This document shows positions 41,689-52,400 of a stretch of 64,000 bases of DNA, in pieces. Position numbers and translations under genes: made by a program. The DNA lies in assembly GCF_901905185.1 (NCBI RefSeq), contig NZ_CABFMQ020000001.1, positions 435,001 through 499,000 of the forward strand, written 5' to 3'. Every line of letters starts with the position of its first letter. Position 1 is the first letter of the stretch. Source of the DNA: Methylocella tundrae (GTDB lineage: Bacteria; Pseudomonadota; Alphaproteobacteria; Rhizobiales; Beijerinckiaceae). The notes under the pieces were generated by a model. It was not told where the DNA came from, searched no databases, and was given only the letters and a program-made list of their open reading frames with translations.

Positions 41689-42156
41689 CTAGTAATTCAC
41701 GACTTCGGGATACTTCTGGATCATCTCGATTCCGGCCTGCACATGTTTCGCGCCTTCCTCGGCGAGTTTCTCCAGCGTCGGGAAGCCGAAGCGATGTACG
41801 TCGCGCAACTGCTTGTTGACGACGACGAGCCGGCCGGCCATGAGAACCAGACGACCGAAGCCTTCGTGGCTCATTTTCATCATCGGCGACACCATCGCGC
41901 CGGTGCCCCGCTCGATCGCGAGGCCGACCGCGTTGTAGAAGAGCTCGAGCCGCCACAGAGTCTCGGGATCCGGGTCGCCGATGATCGGGATCTGGCGGCG
42001 CGCTTCCTTGTCGATGATGTAGGGCGCCAGCAGATCAAGATCACTCTTTCTGTCCCAGGCGCCGTGCGTGTCCTGCGCTCGCCATTGCTTGATAAGCTCC
42101 TTGACGAACGGCGTGTCGATCGCCGTGTCGCTCGCGAGGGTCATTGCCTCAACCAT
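41689..42156 (-). CDS. NifX-associated protein (DUF269)
   Basis: 155 residues. [44 protein letters not shown] and [15 protein letters not shown] are the DUF269 signature. The family follows nifX in nearly all such clusters. A role in FeMo-co handling is presumed but undefined. It is directly adjacent to nifX. Confidence 0.94.
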   Translation of the reverse strand: MVEAMTLASDTAIDTPFVKELIKQWRAQDTHGAWDRKSDLDLLAPYIIDKEARRQIPIIGDPDPETLWRLELFYNAVGLAIERGTGAMVSPMMKMSHEGFGRLVLMAGRLVVVNKQLRDVHRFGFPTLEKLAEEGAKHVQAGIEMIQKYPEVVNY

Positions 42157-42157
42157 C

Positions 42158-42559
42158 TTACACCTCTTCCTCGAATTCGAACTTGCGTTCCTGACCCTTC
42201 ATCATGACCTTGCGCAGCCATGGCGGAGGCGCGCCCTTGAGCACGACCTGCAGCTTGTCGAGCAGGCCGGGGATTTCCTCGGGCTGATTGACCTTCATCG
42301 GGTGGATATTCTGGGCGACGACGCGCGCCGCGCCTGATCCGCCGATCGCAGCGACATAAAGAATCGTGCAATCCTTGATCGCGTCGAGCTTCGGTCCCAG
42401 CTTGTCCTCGTTGCCGTCTTCCTGCAAATCGCCCTGGAACTCGAAGGTTTCGACGAATGCGTGGCCATCGGGCGTGACATCGTAGACCATGATGTTCTTG
42501 GCCCAGCCGAAATGGGCGTCGACCCGCTTTAGATCCTGGGTTGCGAATGCGACTTTCAT
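42158..42559 (-). CDS. nifX: FeMo-cofactor carrier NifX
   Basis: 133 residues from the ATG at 42559, where [20 protein letters not shown] begins; an upstream extension is rejected because it lacks similarity. The ribonuclease-H-like fold of the NifX/NifB-C family is shown by [31 protein letters not shown] and the C-terminal FEFEEEV. It binds the NifB cofactor precursor between NifB and NifEN. Confidence 0.95.
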   Translation of the reverse strand: MKVAFATQDLKRVDAHFGWAKNIMVYDVTPDGHAFVETFEFQGDLQEDGNEDKLGPKLDAIKDCTILYVAAIGGSGAARVVAQNIHPMKVNQPEEIPGLLDKLQVVLKGAPPPWLRKVMMKGQERKFEFEEEV

Positions 42560-42603
42560 AACGCCTCCATTTTGTCTGAGCCCTTGCCTGTGACGATGCT
42601 TGC

Positions 42604-43974
42604 CTAATGCGCCGGAATAGGGAGGCCGGCTTCGGAGGGGGCGGGCTCCGTCCGCCAACTGTCTGCTGTCGGTTCATGGGCCGCCGCGATGAACATGTTT
42701 CCGACCTCGAAGATGAGATCGCGCGAGCCGCGATAGCCGACCGAGATTTCGTGCGCCGCGCCGAGGCGGTCGAACATCGGCACGCCTGCGCGAAAGAATG
42801 GGATGTTGAGACGTTCGGCGGCTTGGCGCCCGTGCGAATGGGTGACGAGGAGATCACATCCCACGGCCGCCGATTCGAGGTCTTCGAGGTCTCCGATCAG
42901 CACGGTTTCGACCGGAAGACGCTCGAGCACGGGCGATTCGGTGGTCGTCACGGCGGCGGCGATCTTGCAGCCGAGATCCGTCATCCAGCCGGCGATGTTC
43001 CAAAGGAGATCCGGTTCGGCGCCGATCGCAATCCGCTTGCCGCCGAAAAAGAAATGTCCGTCGAGCATGGCGTCGACAAGCTGGCCCCGCTGGCGGCGGT
43101 ATTTGAGAGGAACCGGACGGCCGCTGATGCGGGACAACAGGCTCATGAGCTCGTCGTTGGGGCCAAGCCCCGTCAGCCTGTCGAAGAGATGGAATGGCGT
43201 GCCGGTCCGGCGCTCGAGCACTTCGGCGGGACCGCGCATCTGCTCGCCGAGCGCGATCGTCAGAGTGGCGCGTCCCATCGTCCTGATATCTTCGACGGAT
43301 GAGCCGCCAAGCGTCGTCGGGGTAAAGTCGTCCGGGATATGCCCATCAAGCGAGCCGGAGAGATCCGGTACGAAATAGGGCAGCAGGCCGAAATCCTCGA
43401 CGATATCGCGGAATTCGTCGAGATCCCCCGGCGTCAGGTGACAACCCGGCAGGACATTGACGCGGCGCGGATCACGCACGACGCCGTCCCGATCTTCCGG
43501 CACGAGACCTTCGATCAACTTAAGAACCGTCTTCGGCCAGCCGTCCTGAAAAGCGTCCTTGAAATCCGGCGTTGAAACATAGACAAGTTCGACATCGGCA
43601 AACTCCGGATGCTTGTTGCGAATGAGACGGATGTAGCCGTCGACGTCATCGCCTTTCGTTTCGGTGACGCCGGTCGAGCAAATGCCGATCATCGCCGGCT
43701 TGCCTTTTTTCACGATGTTGACGATCGCCTGTTCGACGTTTTCAAGGCCGCCGAGGATCGTCGCTACCTCGCTCATTGCCGTGGTTTGCAACGGAATGGC
43801 CTCACGGAAGTGGCGGACGAGAAGCACGAGGCCGAAGGACGTGCAGCCTTGCGATCCATGCAGCATCGGCATGCAGTCCTTGATCCCCATGAAAGCCATC
43901 GCGCCGCCCATCGGCTGGCTCATCTTCAGCGGATTGACCGTGCAGGACTTGGATGATTTTCGGACCGTAGCCAT
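42604..43974 (-). CDS. nifN: NifN, cofactor scaffold subunit
   Basis: 456 residues from the ATG at 43974 (GAGGG upstream; an alternative GTG/ATG start at 43989 overlaps nifE). CTVNPLKMSQPMGGAMAFMG, KDCMPMLHGSQGCTSF and ICSTGVTETKGDDVDGY are the NifN counterparts of NifK motifs. It forms the heterotetramer with NifE on which FeMo-co matures. The nifN start region overlaps the nifE stop. Confidence 0.96.
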   Translation of the reverse strand: MATVRKSSKSCTVNPLKMSQPMGGAMAFMGIKDCMPMLHGSQGCTSFGLVLLVRHFREAIPLQTTAMSEVATILGGLENVEQAIVNIVKKGKPAMIGICSTGVTETKGDDVDGYIRLIRNKHPEFADVELVYVSTPDFKDAFQDGWPKTVLKLIEGLVPEDRDGVVRDPRRVNVLPGCHLTPGDLDEFRDIVEDFGLLPYFVPDLSGSLDGHIPDDFTPTTLGGSSVEDIRTMGRATLTIALGEQMRGPAEVLERRTGTPFHLFDRLTGLGPNDELMSLLSRISGRPVPLKYRRQRGQLVDAMLDGHFFFGGKRIAIGAEPDLLWNIAGWMTDLGCKIAAAVTTTESPVLERLPVETVLIGDLEDLESAAVGCDLLVTHSHGRQAAERLNIPFFRAGVPMFDRLGAAHEISVGYRGSRDLIFEVGNMFIAAAHEPTADSWRTEPAPSEAGLPIPAH

Positions 43975-43985
43975 GGCCGTCGCCC

Positions 43986-45425
43986 TCACTCGGCCGCGAC
44001 GGCCATGCCGTCGACGTCGCCAAAGGGATCGACGGGAGCACTGGCGTCATCCCAGGGAGCGGGGCGGCGCGCCTGCTCCCACACGGGATTGTAGAGCGCC
44101 TTATCGATCTCCTTGACGAGCTCGGCCATGCCGACATAGCCCATATAGGCGTGGTGACGCTCCTGATTGATGTCGAGCCACGGCATCTTCGCTTTCAGTG
44201 AAATGAACTGCGAGCGTCCGCCCGATAACATGATGTCGGCGCGCGCGTCTTTCAGCATTTTGTACATTTCGCGCGGGGTCATGTCGTCGATCATATGAGC
44301 ATCCTGACCCATCAGCTCCTTGATCTTTTCCTTGTCCTCTTTTGTCGATTTTTTGACGCTGGTGCCGACCAGTTCACAACCCGCTTCCTGCAGCGCCGCG
44401 ACCACCGACCAGGATTTGACTCCACCAGTGATGAGGAGAACGCGTTTGCCCTTGAGCCGGGCCTTATAGGGCTCGATCGACGCCCACGCTCTAGCCTCCT
44501 CGCGCGCGATCACCGCCTCGGTTCGGACCATCAATTCCTCGGGAGCCCCCTTCTCGATCAGGAGGCGGGCAATTTCGCGCAGGGAATCGCTGGTGTCCTC
44601 GATGCCGTAGAAAGAGCCCTCGAAGAAGGGGATATCGTAGCGCTCCTCCATTTTCCGTGCGACGTTGATCATCGCCTTGGAGCAGACCATCATCGCCGCC
44701 TTGGCGCGATGTGACCACGCGACTTCCTTATATTTCGCATCGCCCGAGATGCAGGAAAGGATACGGACGCCAAGCTCGTCGAACAGAGGCTTCACCTGCC
44801 ACAATTCGCCGGAGAGATTGTATTCGCCGATAATGTTGATGTCATAGGGCGTCGTATATTCGGGCTCAATCGTTCCAATGACGTGATCGAGGATCGCTTC
44901 GCCCGCAAGCTTGTTGCCGAGGTTCTTTGGACCAACAAAGCCAGGAGAGATCACCGGAATGACAGGCTTGTTGAATTTCGCGGCGGCGGCCTTGCAGACT
45001 GCGCCGATGTCGTCGCCGATCATCGCGGGCACGCAAGTCTGATAGACGAAGACGGCCGGCGGGTCATATCTCTCGATGATCTCCTTGATCGACTTAAAGA
45101 GATGCTTCTCGCCGCCAAAGATGACGTCGGTTTCGTTAATGTCTGTCGTAAAGCCGGTGCGATAGAGCTGAGAGCCGGACGATTTGGCGCCGCGATTGTC
45201 CCAGGAATTTCCCTCGCAGGCGATCGGACCGTGCACAAGATGCGCGACGTCGGTGATCGGCTGTAGCGCGATTTTCGCGCCGTCGAAGGCGCAGCCCCCG
45301 GCGGCGGCGCCTGGCTGCAATTGCTTGGTGCAGCCCTTCTTGCGCTCTTTCTCGGACTTTGCCTGATTCTTCGCGCAGGCAGGCTCGTTGAAGACTTCCT
45401 GAACGGTATTCGCCAACGACGTCAT
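43986..45425 (-). CDS. nifE: NifE, cofactor scaffold subunit
   Basis: 479 residues from the ATG at 45425 (GAAGGAGG upstream); an in-frame ATG further upstream is not needed. [31 protein letters not shown] carries the cluster cysteines, [13 protein letters not shown] follows and [17 protein letters not shown] is late. It forms the NifEN scaffold for FeMo-co. The N-terminal region before CAFDG has a basic stretch ([14 protein letters not shown]). Confidence 0.96.
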   Translation of the reverse strand: MTSLANTVQEVFNEPACAKNQAKSEKERKKGCTKQLQPGAAAGGCAFDGAKIALQPITDVAHLVHGPIACEGNSWDNRGAKSSGSQLYRTGFTTDINETDVIFGGEKHLFKSIKEIIERYDPPAVFVYQTCVPAMIGDDIGAVCKAAAAKFNKPVIPVISPGFVGPKNLGNKLAGEAILDHVIGTIEPEYTTPYDINIIGEYNLSGELWQVKPLFDELGVRILSCISGDAKYKEVAWSHRAKAAMMVCSKAMINVARKMEERYDIPFFEGSFYGIEDTSDSLREIARLLIEKGAPEELMVRTEAVIAREEARAWASIEPYKARLKGKRVLLITGGVKSWSVVAALQEAGCELVGTSVKKSTKEDKEKIKELMGQDAHMIDDMTPREMYKMLKDARADIMLSGGRSQFISLKAKMPWLDINQERHHAYMGYVGMAELVKEIDKALYNPVWEQARRPAPWDDASAPVDPFGDVDGMAVAAE

Positions 45426-45536
45426 AGAGACCTCCTTCGAAACCCGGAGCCGCGCCCGCCCGGAGGAACATTCTTCACGGGTGAGCCGTTCGATCAGACA
45501 AGTTGCGCATTCTTTTCTATCGCGCTTCAGGCGTCG

Positions 45537-45580
45537 CGGCTCCATCGCGACCGGGGACAAGGCCCGGCGCGATGGAGCCG
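45537..45580 (-). terminator. Strong stem-loop in the nifK-nifE spacer
   Basis: CGGCTCCATCGCG (45537-45549) plus CCGGG after a single bulged base pair with their complement ending at 45580, closing a loop of about seven bases. A smaller dyad (GTTGCG/CGCAAC, 45609-45626) lies closer to nifK. It could be an attenuator or a stabilising 3' structure that lowers nifE relative to nifHDK. Confidence 0.55.
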
Positions 45581-45653
45581 AGAGATCAGCGCTCGGCGCG
45601 TGTCGAATGTTGCGGAAATGCGCAACAGGACAATCTCGCCGCGCATCCTTTTG

Positions 45654-47213
45654 TTAGCGAATGATGTCGAAGCTGTAGTCCGACTTCGCCACCACATTTG
45701 TGTTGCGGTCGATCTCGTCGAAGATTTTGTCGAGGATCCAGACCAGCACATTCATGCCGCCCTGATAGCCCCACACCGGATAACGGTGATAGTGATGCCG
45801 GTCGAAGATCGGGAAGCCGATACGGATCAGCGGCGTTCCGGTGTCGCGATCGAGATATTTGCCGTAGGTGTTGCCGATGAGGAAATCGACCGGCTCGGTG
45901 AACAGGAGCGAGCGCATGTGCCACAGATCCTTGTTCGGATAGACGTGGCAGTCCTTGCCGAAGGGCGAGCTGTCGAGCAGCGCCTGGACTCTTTCCGCCC
46001 ATGCCTTGCCGCCGTTGGTGGACAGAATATGGGTCGGCTCGGCGCCGAGCTCGAGCAGGAACGCGGCAAGGCCGAGGCAGAGATCGGGATCGCCGTAGAT
46101 CGCGAATTTCTTGCCGTGAATGTGCGCGCTCGAATCCGCGATTGCGTCGACGAGACGGCCGCGCTCACGGGTGAGCTCCGCGGAGACCGGCTTGCCGGTG
46201 ATGCGCGACACGGCCATCAGAAAAGCGTCCGTTCCGCGCACGCCGATCGGATGATTGAAGGCGACAGTCTCCTGGCCCTTCGAGGCGATGAAGGGCAGCG
46301 TCTTTTCAGTGCAGAATTCCTGCATCGAAATCGTCGCCTTGGCGTGCAGGGCATTGGCGGCTTCCTCGAGGGTCGTGCCGCCGTCATACATGCGGAACTC
46401 GCCATCCGTCGGCGTGTCCCACACGTCGCTGTTGTCTCCGAGGATCGTGTACTCGACGTCCATTGATTTGAAGATGCGCTTGATTTCACGCAAATTGCCG
46501 ACCGTGTAGCCGTCGAAACCGCCGAGGAAGTTAATCTTCTCGTTCGGCACGCGCTGCAGGGCCGGCGCGGTTTTCGCCTTGCCGTCCCAGAAATGTTCGA
46601 AAACGCCCTTCATCACATTATCGTAGCCGGTGATGTGGCTGCCGACGAACGCCGGAGTGTGGGCGAAAGGAACGTCATATTCCTGCGGGACCGAACCCTT
46701 TTCTTTCGCTGTCTTGATAAAGGCGTTAAGATCGTCGCCGATGACTTCCGCCATGCAGGTCGTCGACACCGCGATCATCTTCGGCTTGTACATGTTGTAG
46801 GTGTTGGCGAGGCCGTCGATCATGTTGTTGAGGCCGCCGAAAACGGCGGCGTCTTCCGTCATGGACGAGGAGACGCAGGACGTCGGTTCCTTGAAATGGC
46901 GGGAGAAATGGCTGCGGTAGTAGGCGACGCAGCCCTGCGATCCATGAACGAAAGGAATCGTTCCTTCAAAGCCGACAGCGGCGAAGACGGCGCCGAGGGG
47001 CTGGCAGGCCTTGGCCGGATTGACGGTCAGCGCTTCGCGGGCGAAATTCTTCTCGCGATATTCGTCGGTCTTGGTCCATTCGCGAACGCGCTCGAGCTCG
47101 CTGTCCGGGACGGGGTTCTCGAAGTTCTTTTTCTTGTTCTCGAACATTTCCTTATATTCCGGCTGCCGGAACAGGTTGAAGTGGTCGAGAACGTTGTCAG
47201 GATTCTGTGGCAT
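45654..47213 (-). CDS. nifK: Nitrogenase MoFe protein beta chain NifK
   Basis: 519 residues. MoFe beta-chain features are complete: [34 protein letters not shown] and [17 protein letters not shown] hold the three P-cluster cysteines, [12 protein letters not shown] follows and HHYHRYP is near the C-terminus. It forms the alpha2beta2 MoFe protein with NifD. Separated from nifD by about 70 bases containing a hairpin. Confidence 0.98.
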   Translation of the reverse strand: MPQNPDNVLDHFNLFRQPEYKEMFENKKKNFENPVPDSELERVREWTKTDEYREKNFAREALTVNPAKACQPLGAVFAAVGFEGTIPFVHGSQGCVAYYRSHFSRHFKEPTSCVSSSMTEDAAVFGGLNNMIDGLANTYNMYKPKMIAVSTTCMAEVIGDDLNAFIKTAKEKGSVPQEYDVPFAHTPAFVGSHITGYDNVMKGVFEHFWDGKAKTAPALQRVPNEKINFLGGFDGYTVGNLREIKRIFKSMDVEYTILGDNSDVWDTPTDGEFRMYDGGTTLEEAANALHAKATISMQEFCTEKTLPFIASKGQETVAFNHPIGVRGTDAFLMAVSRITGKPVSAELTRERGRLVDAIADSSAHIHGKKFAIYGDPDLCLGLAAFLLELGAEPTHILSTNGGKAWAERVQALLDSSPFGKDCHVYPNKDLWHMRSLLFTEPVDFLIGNTYGKYLDRDTGTPLIRIGFPIFDRHHYHRYPVWGYQGGMNVLVWILDKIFDEIDRNTNVVAKSDYSFDIIR

Positions 47214-47244
47214 GGTTGATCCTTTTCCAGTTCCGCAGTCGGAG

Positions 47245-47270
47245 CCGCGCTCTCACTGAAGAGAGCGCGG
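47245..47270 (-). other. Stem-loop in the nifD-nifK spacer
   Basis: A perfect 10-bp stem (CCGCGCTCTC with GAGAGCGCGG) closes a six-base loop, entirely between the nifD stop and the nifK ribosome-binding site. It has no T tract, so it is more likely a stability or processing element than a terminator. Confidence 0.55.
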
Positions 47271-47282
47271 GATGAGTTCAGT

Positions 47283-48749
47283 TCAGGCGGCCCAAGGGGT
47301 CTTGGCGAGCTTCCAGACGGGCGAGTTGATCGCCATGTCCATGTCGCGCGCGAAGATCGCAAAGCCGTCGTAGCCGTGATAGGGGCCGGAATAGTCCCAG
47401 GAGTGCATCTGGCGGAAAGGAACGCCCATCTTCTGGAACACGTATTTTTCCTTGATGCCCGAGCCGACAAGATCGGGCTGGACCTTTTCGACGAATTTTT
47501 CGAATTCGTAACCGGTCACGTCGTCATAGATCAGCGTGCCGTCCTTCACGTAGTGGGTCGTGCGCTGATAGTCGTCGTTGTGGCCGAATTCATAGCCCGT
47601 TCCGACGATCTCCATTCCGAGATCTTCGTAAGCGCCGATGACATGGCGCGGGCGCAGGCCGCCAACGAACAGCATCACAGTCTTGCCTTCGAGGCGCGGC
47701 CGGTATTTCGCAATGACGGCGTCCGTCAGAGCGCGGTACTTGGCGATGACGCGTTCTGCGCCTTCCTTGATCTTGTCATCGAAATGGCTCGCGATCTTGC
47801 GCAACGATTCCTCGATCTTGGTCGGTCCGAAGAAGTTGTACTCGACCCACGGAACCCCGTACTTTTCTTCCATGTGGCGCGAGATGTAGTTCATCGAACG
47901 GTAGCAATGCAGCACATTCAGCTTTGCTTTAGGGGTCGCCTCGAGCTCGGCGATCGTGCCGTCGCCAGACCATTGCGCGATAACGCGAAGGCCCATCTCT
48001 TCGAGCAGGATGCGCGAGGACCAGGCGTCGCCGCCGATGTTGTAGTCGCCGATGATTGCGACGTCGTAGTCCGTCGATTCGAAGCGGGCGGGCTTGCCTT
48101 CCTGCTTATCGAACACCCAGTCGCGAACCGCGTCGTTCGCGATGTGGTGGCCGAGAGACTGGGAAACGCCGCGGAAGCCTTCGCAACGGACGGGAACGAT
48201 CGTCTTGCCGGCGTATTCCTTCGACTTCGCCTTGGACACAGCCTCGATATCGTCGCCGATCAGGCCGATCGGGCATTCAGACTGAACGGTGATGCCCTTA
48301 TTCAGCGGGAACAGCACCTGGATCTCATCCATGATCGCGGCGAGCTTTTTGTCACCGCCGAACACGATGTCCTTTTCCTGGAAATCGGAGGTGAACTGCA
48401 TCGTGCCAAAGGTGTCGACGCCGGTCGTGCCGATATAATAATTGCGGCGGGCGGCCCAGGAATATTGTCCGCAGCCGACAGGGCCGTGACTGATGTGGAT
48501 CATGTCCTTGATCGGGCCCCAGACAACGCCCTTCGAGCCGGCATAAGCGCAGCCGCGAATCGTCATGACGCCGGGGATCGACTTGATGTTTGATTTAACG
48601 CCGCAGTCGGGCTTGCCTTCCTCGAACGTGCCAAGGTGCTTGGCGCGCCGTTTCGCGGTCTTCTCCGGGTAAACTTCAAGGACCTCCTTGATGAGGGCCT
48701 TGTTCCGGGCCTTGATGTCTTCGATTGATTCAGCTGGCGCCAGGCTCAT
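47283..48749 (-). CDS. nifD: Nitrogenase MoFe protein alpha chain NifD
   Basis: 488 residues. P-cluster cysteines occur in [24 protein letters not shown] and [13 protein letters not shown]. The FeMo-co ligands are the Cys in [12 protein letters not shown] and the His in [31 protein letters not shown] is classical for Mo-type NifD rather than VnfD/AnfD. The protein is the N2-reducing catalytic subunit. Confidence 0.99.
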   Translation of the reverse strand: MSLAPAESIEDIKARNKALIKEVLEVYPEKTAKRRAKHLGTFEEGKPDCGVKSNIKSIPGVMTIRGCAYAGSKGVVWGPIKDMIHISHGPVGCGQYSWAARRNYYIGTTGVDTFGTMQFTSDFQEKDIVFGGDKKLAAIMDEIQVLFPLNKGITVQSECPIGLIGDDIEAVSKAKSKEYAGKTIVPVRCEGFRGVSQSLGHHIANDAVRDWVFDKQEGKPARFESTDYDVAIIGDYNIGGDAWSSRILLEEMGLRVIAQWSGDGTIAELEATPKAKLNVLHCYRSMNYISRHMEEKYGVPWVEYNFFGPTKIEESLRKIASHFDDKIKEGAERVIAKYRALTDAVIAKYRPRLEGKTVMLFVGGLRPRHVIGAYEDLGMEIVGTGYEFGHNDDYQRTTHYVKDGTLIYDDVTGYEFEKFVEKVQPDLVGSGIKEKYVFQKMGVPFRQMHSWDYSGPYHGYDGFAIFARDMDMAINSPVWKLAKTPWAA

Positions 48750-48784
48750 GGTCGCACCTTTCGAAATCCGTTGATCGGTAGGGA

Positions 48785-48815
48785 GGCGCCGGTTCCGCGC
48801 GCTGCGGTCGGCGCC
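48785..48815 (-). other. Stem-loop in the nifH-nifD spacer
   Basis: GGCGCCG (48785-48791) pairs with CGGCGCC (48809-48815), with an inner CCGC/GCGG stem. It lies between the nifH stop and nifD start. Such structures in nifHDK spacers are thought to protect the abundant nifH mRNA. Confidence 0.5.
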
Positions 48816-48825
48816 CCGCTGGTGA

Positions 48826-49893
<1,068 letters not shown>

Positions 49894-49947
49894 TTAAAGC
49901 GTTGTTATGACGGTAGAAATAGCGATGAAGCAAGGTCTTCTGGGGCT

Positions 49948-49963
49948 TGTCTCAAAGCCGACA
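49948..49963. promoter_or_regulatory. NifA upstream activator sequence for nifH
   Basis: TGT-CTCAAAGCCG-ACA, a full TGT-N10-ACA site 71 bases upstream of the nifH -24 element. Confidence 0.8.
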
Positions 49964-50122
49964 TTCGTGTCGTTTGTTCGTATGAAAGAAAACATCCCGC
50001 AAGGCTCGCGCGCGGGCAAAGGCGCACGGAACGACGCTTCCTCGTCATGCGATCTTCAACGTCGGTCCTGCGGTATGCAACTTGCAACCGTCGGGCGTGT
50101 GCGGATTGAGGAGAGAGCGCAA

Positions 50123-50557
50123 ATGCAGATCGGCGTTGAGACATCGCGAGCTATCGAAAACAAGCGGATCTTCGTTGTCGACGACGACGAAATCATCCGC
50201 GCCGCCCTGCAATTCATGTTGCATGATGAAAATGAGACGCATGAGGTGCCTGGTTTGCAGCCGGCCTTCGCCAAGGCCGCTGAAAGCAAACCAGACCTGA
50301 TTTTGCTCGCCGTTTCGATCGTGCAAGGCGAAGGCGTCAGCGTGCTGTCGCAAATTCGCGAGCGCATACCTGGAGCGAAGATTCTGGTAGTCGCGGATTC
50401 GGCCAAGGATGAGATTGCGCGGCAGTGCCTCGCCTCCGGCGCGCACGGGGTTCTGGCCAAGCCGCTGACGATCGAGTCCGTTCGGGAGAAGGTCGACGTT
50501 CTGCTCGGGCGACGCGTCGGCTTTGCCATACCGCTCACGGTTCTCAAAACACCCTGA
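50123..50557 (+). CDS. Receiver-domain protein with altered phosphoacceptor, divergent from nifH
   Basis: 144 residues from the ATG at 50123 (GAGGAGAG eight bases upstream); an upstream frame to 49907 lacks similarity. It is a stand-alone CheY-like receiver: RIFVVDDDEIIRAALQFML supplies the acidic pocket, KILVVADSAKDE the Thr/Ser position, and SGAHGVLAKPL the conserved Lys. The phosphoacceptor position, expected as Asp in DLILL-D, reads DLILLAVSI, so Ala replaces Asp. It has no output domain. It is divergent from nifH and may sense or bind something rather than be phosphorylated. Confidence 0.8.
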   Translation: MQIGVETSRAIENKRIFVVDDDEIIRAALQFMLHDENETHEVPGLQPAFAKAAESKPDLILLAVSIVQGEGVSVLSQIRERIPGAKILVVADSAKDEIARQCLASGAHGVLAKPLTIESVREKVDVLLGRRVGFAIPLTVLKTP

Positions 50558-50660
50558 GGAAGGCAAGCGGGAGCCTCAGCCGAATGCCCGGGAGTCTTCT
50601 CATCGGCGTGGGTGTGTGGCGGATCGCTGGCCGGCACATCCTGCCAGAGTAGTCAAAGCA

Positions 50661-50694
50661 AGAGCCTGACCAAATCATTGATTGATCAGGCTCT
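50661..50694. terminator. Convergent stem-loop
   Basis: AGAGCCTGA pairs with TCAGGCTCT around a 16-base loop, between the receiver-domain gene and the end of the nifB unit. It probably separates the two convergent transcripts. Confidence 0.5.
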
Positions 50695-50815
50695 GAGGCC
50701 GGTTCATGCGCGCCTTGCGCTGCGCTGCAGGTCAAGTCTTCTTGGGCAGATGGAGCTCTTTCTCCTGATCCTCGATATCTGCTTCGAAAGCCGGAGGCCT
50801 TTCGCTCCGTTCTTG

Positions 50816-51712
50816 TCAGATCGTCGCCAGTTCGGGATTGCTTGCAGCGTTCGCTGTCAATTTCGCGACAAAGCCGTCGAGGGGCATATCTATGCGGGTG
50901 ATGTTCTGCTCGCGCAAAAACCTTTCTTCGTTGCGGGTCAGGGCGCCTGGCAATACAGCCCAGTGACGATCAGACGAGCGCTTCATAATCTGCCGCGCAA
51001 AACTCCGCTCCAATTGGCTCGAAAAACGGCAGCCGAGGAAAAGAAAATTCTTGCCGCGCCGGATCGACTGAACGGCTTCGGGTATCGGCGTCTGAATGTC
51101 GATTTCGGTAAGGATTTCGACATAATCCGAGTCCGAAATGATGAAATTGGCCGCTGGCGAGACGGAACCGATCGGCTGATAGAGAAGCGTCGTCCAGCTT
51201 AGTGTCTCTTCCGGCGCCTCCGCCGGCGCCTTGGCGCCTGAGGCGTCAAGAACGCGTCGGACGCCAGGGATGCGGCTGCCGTCCGGGCGGAAATAATGCA
51301 CCCATTCGCCAAAATGTTCGGCCTGGCTGACGCCCTGCGCCATTCCCCAGGCGCTCCGGCCCGCGAGAGCCTTTTGCGGCAGATCATCGTACCACGCGCT
51401 GACGAGGAGAGGCAATTTGGGGCGCGCCGCCAGCCATTGATGCAGGATGGTTGGAGACGCGGGTTGCTCGAACGTCTTGGTCATGACGGACGTCACCGTC
51501 TTGCGGTGTTTGAAGTTCTCGATGAATTGCGCCGTGGCCGTCAGGTTGTTGCGAATTTTGTGTGGGACGGTCGCGGCCGCAGTCAGCTTCCCGACTAGCG
51601 TTTCCGGTGAGTAAGGCAACGGGCCGTCCTCGCCCGCTAGCGCCAGCACGCCGGGACCGAGATAGGGAACCACATCGCCGCGGTCGATGGCCGCGTGAAT
51701 TTCACCGAGCAT
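50816..51712 (-). CDS. SIR2-like domain protein, last gene of nifB unit
   Basis: 298 residues. The N-terminus GDVVPYLGPGVLAL resembles the nucleotide-binding GAGxS region of SIR2-like proteins. The C-terminal NFLFLGCRFSSQLERSFARQI, then RHWAVLPGALTRNEERFL and NITRIDMPLDGFVAKL, matches the SIR2_2 layout. I do not see the TQNID/HG catalytic signatures of true sirtuins, so it is either an NAD-binding or a degenerate enzyme. SIR2-like domains are known in antiphage and NADase proteins, but this copy is embedded in a nif operon. Identification is from pattern only. Confidence 0.6.
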   Translation of the reverse strand: MLGEIHAAIDRGDVVPYLGPGVLALAGEDGPLPYSPETLVGKLTAAATVPHKIRNNLTATAQFIENFKHRKTVTSVMTKTFEQPASPTILHQWLAARPKLPLLVSAWYDDLPQKALAGRSAWGMAQGVSQAEHFGEWVHYFRPDGSRIPGVRRVLDASGAKAPAEAPEETLSWTTLLYQPIGSVSPAANFIISDSDYVEILTEIDIQTPIPEAVQSIRRGKNFLFLGCRFSSQLERSFARQIMKRSSDRHWAVLPGALTRNEERFLREQNITRIDMPLDGFVAKLTANAASNPELATI

Positions 51713-51752
51713 TCATCTTCTCCCTGTGCTGGACCGCTGCGCGGCCCCGAAC

Positions 51753-51971
51753 TCATTGCAGCGCGGCCGCTTTCAGCGCGGTGACGACTTCTGTGCCGAG
51801 ACGGAAAAATCCGCGGCCGCCCGAAAGCGCCTGGAAGGAGCTTCCAGCCTTATCGCTCAGCCGGTTGAACCATTGCTGCGCATCAAGCCCCGAGGGCCTC
51901 TCTCCGATTTCTGTCACTGAGCCGTCCGGTGCGAAGCGGACATGAATGATGAGCGTGTCGGCGGCGGTCAT
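51753..51971 (-). CDS. 72-residue protein of unknown function in nifB unit
   Basis: 72 residues. The opening TLIIHVRFAPDGSVTEIGERP reads as a beta-hairpin, followed by a helix (LDAQQWFNRLSDKAG) and a GGRGFFRLGTE segment, ending TALKAAALQ. No family is recognised. It lies 40 bases upstream of the SIR2-like gene in the same direction, and about 100 bases downstream of the ferredoxin gene, so it is likely in the same unit. Confidence 0.6.
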   Translation of the reverse strand: MTAADTLIIHVRFAPDGSVTEIGERPSGLDAQQWFNRLSDKAGSSFQALSGGRGFFRLGTEVVTALKAAALQ

Positions 51972-52068
51972 GTCGAGATCCTTTCGATGTCGTTACTGGA
52001 GCGTGAGGCCTTCAAACTGCAATCACGCCCGGAAATGACGTGGTCAATTTAGCGGGCGTCTAATCTGT

Positions 52069-52365
52069 TCAGACGAAGCTCAACATCTCGACCGTGACGT
52101 TCTCGGTCCCGAAATGGGCCTGGCAGGCGAGGCGCGATTTCGAACCGACGCCGACGATTGTGTCGAGCTTTTCGTTTTCGAGCTTGCCCATCTTGGAAAT
52201 GCCCTTGCGGCCTTCGAGCACGAAGATATGGCAAGCCCCGCATTTCGCCTCGCCGCCGCATTTCGAGACGATCTTTTCCCCGGCGGCGAGCAACGCGTCG
52301 AGAAGCGTGGTTCCTTCGGCGGCCTCGATTGTCTTTCCTGACGGCTTGATGGTTAAAAGCGGCAT
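52069..52365 (-). CDS. 2Fe-2S ferredoxin (FdxD-like)
   Basis: 98 residues from the ATG at 52365 (AGGAG upstream). Plant/vertebrate-type cluster ligands are SKCGGEAKCGACHIFV (C-x5-C-x2-C) and a later RLACQAH. It resembles 2Fe-2S ferredoxins found near nif genes, such as R. capsulatus FdxD. It could deliver electrons to nitrogenase or to cofactor assembly. Its upstream neighbour is the DegT-like gene. Confidence 0.85.
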   Translation of the reverse strand: MPLLTIKPSGKTIEAAEGTTLLDALLAAGEKIVSKCGGEAKCGACHIFVLEGRKGISKMGKLENEKLDTIVGVGSKSRLACQAHFGTENVTVEMLSFV

Positions 52366-52400
52366 GTCGTGCTCCTGTTGTTTGATGACAAGCGTTCTGG

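Noticed and set aside
47376..48593. A 405-codon open frame opposite nifD
   Set aside because: Antisense to a highly conserved gene, with no recognised motif.
49907..50122. Longer start for the receiver-domain protein
   Set aside because: The extension covers the NifA site for nifH and has no domain similarity; GAGGAGAG precedes the ATG at 50123.
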